A DNA stretch of 34,386 nt from Bacteroidales bacterium (GTDB lineage: Bacteria; Bacteroidota; Bacteroidia; Bacteroidales; Paludibacteraceae): assembly GCA_900769555.1 (NCBI GenBank), contig CAAGHA010000140.1, forward strand, positions 1-34,386, written 5' to 3'. A program made the position numbers and the translations under genes. Under the pieces are notes generated by a model, which was given only the letters and a program-made list of their open reading frames with translations, searched no databases and was not told the origin of the DNA. Shown here one piece after another: positions 34,240 to 34,386 of this stretch. The stretch's first letter is position 1. The number at the start of each line of letters is the position of its first letter.

Positions 34240-34386
34240 TAGAGTCCAATAGCAAATGCAAAATTAAAGTAAAGAATTGAAAAAGCATTTAACAGGAGCC
34301 TCAAAATTAAGTTTTTCACGAGGTCTTCTGTTTAATTTTTTTGGATTTTCAATATTTTTACATTAGAAAAATTATCAAAATTTGCA
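34240..34386 (-). mobile_element. End of an IS30-family insertion sequence, cut by the window edge
   Basis: The reading frame described next is the C-terminus of an IS30-type transposase, and the non-coding tail after its stop (TTTTGCATTTGCTATTGGAC) resembles terminal repeats of Bacteroidota IS30 elements. The exact outer end is not certain; it should lie within about 34230-34245. The rest lies outside the window. Confidence 0.6.
34264..34386 (-). pseudogene. IS30-family transposase, C-terminal end with frameshift
   Basis: The last 28 codons read IENPKKLNRRPREKLNFEAP then VKCFFNSLL, the LN-x-RPR-x-x-LNF ending of IS30 transposases. Upstream, the frame hits a TAA, whereas the next frame reads FDNFSNVKILKIQK, which joins naturally to KLNRRPR if the run of seven A had eight. 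So a one-base deletion in that run probably inactivates the gene. Programmed slippage on the A run is an alternative. Confidence 0.65.

Noticed and set aside
1..34386. CRISPR arrays, tRNA or rRNA genes, riboswitches
   Set aside because: I found no regularly spaced repeats, no tRNA-like cloverleaf and no rRNA or riboswitch core that I could recognise by eye.

Overview
This is an AT-rich chromosomal segment from a member of the phylum Bacteroidota, most likely order Bacteroidales. Four things point there: a secreted cellulase ending in a type IX secretion (T9SS) sorting domain; several TAnnTTTG promoter motifs at plausible distances from start codons; a capsule locus opened by a UpxY-type NusG paralogue; and DUF1573, DUF4369 and carboxynorspermidine-synthase-like genes typical of the group. 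I see nothing that fixes a genus.

Layout. 1-2.5 kb: a GH5 cellulase (minus) with a good terminator. 2.8-4.8 kb: a MATE exporter followed by a cytidylate-kinase-like protein (plus). 5.0-6.0 kb: murB (minus). 6.0-7.7 kb: a repeat-rich gap and a lone GT4 glycosyltransferase (plus). 7.8-11.4 kb: an envelope and redox group on the minus strand: two DUF1573 proteins, a CcdA/ArsG-like membrane protein, and a TlpA-like lipoprotein in which both thioredoxin cysteines are serines. 11.7-15.0 kb: an M23 peptidase and a C69 dipeptidase in one operon (plus). 15.3-16.3 kb: an Rpn-family nuclease. 16.7-31.1 kb: a capsule or exopolysaccharide locus read on the minus strand from UpxY. In transcription order it is UpxY, WecA-like initiating transferase, CpsB-like phosphatase, Wzx flippase, FrhB-like iron-sulfur protein, pyruvyltransferase, GT4, GT2, GT4, GT4, a broken serine-acetyltransferase-like gene, GT4, and a UDP-sugar epimerase. 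31.4-34.1 kb: a carboxynorspermidine-synthase-like dehydrogenase and hisS (minus). The right edge cuts an IS30-family element.

The capsule locus looks assembled and eroded. The acetyltransferase is split by a frameshift. No intact Wzy polymerase gene is present, but two short unannotated reading frames (23088-23231 and 19639-19734) look like C-terminal tails of lost membrane proteins, each sitting directly ahead of the next gene. UpxY, WecA, CpsB and Wzx would start and flip a glycan, and the GTs, epimerase and pyruvyltransferase would build and decorate it. Polymerisation and export (Wza/Wzc) would have to come from elsewhere.

The least expected feature is a family of small intergenic elements bounded by imperfect inverted repeats close to TTAAGGYAACTTCTATAAAT. 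At least six copies lie in the window, and three share about 75 bp of internal sequence. In two places the element end supplies the TAA stop codon of the neighbouring gene. A second, unrelated palindromic family (arms close to GAAGCTGTTTAAATTTTATT) occurs beside them.
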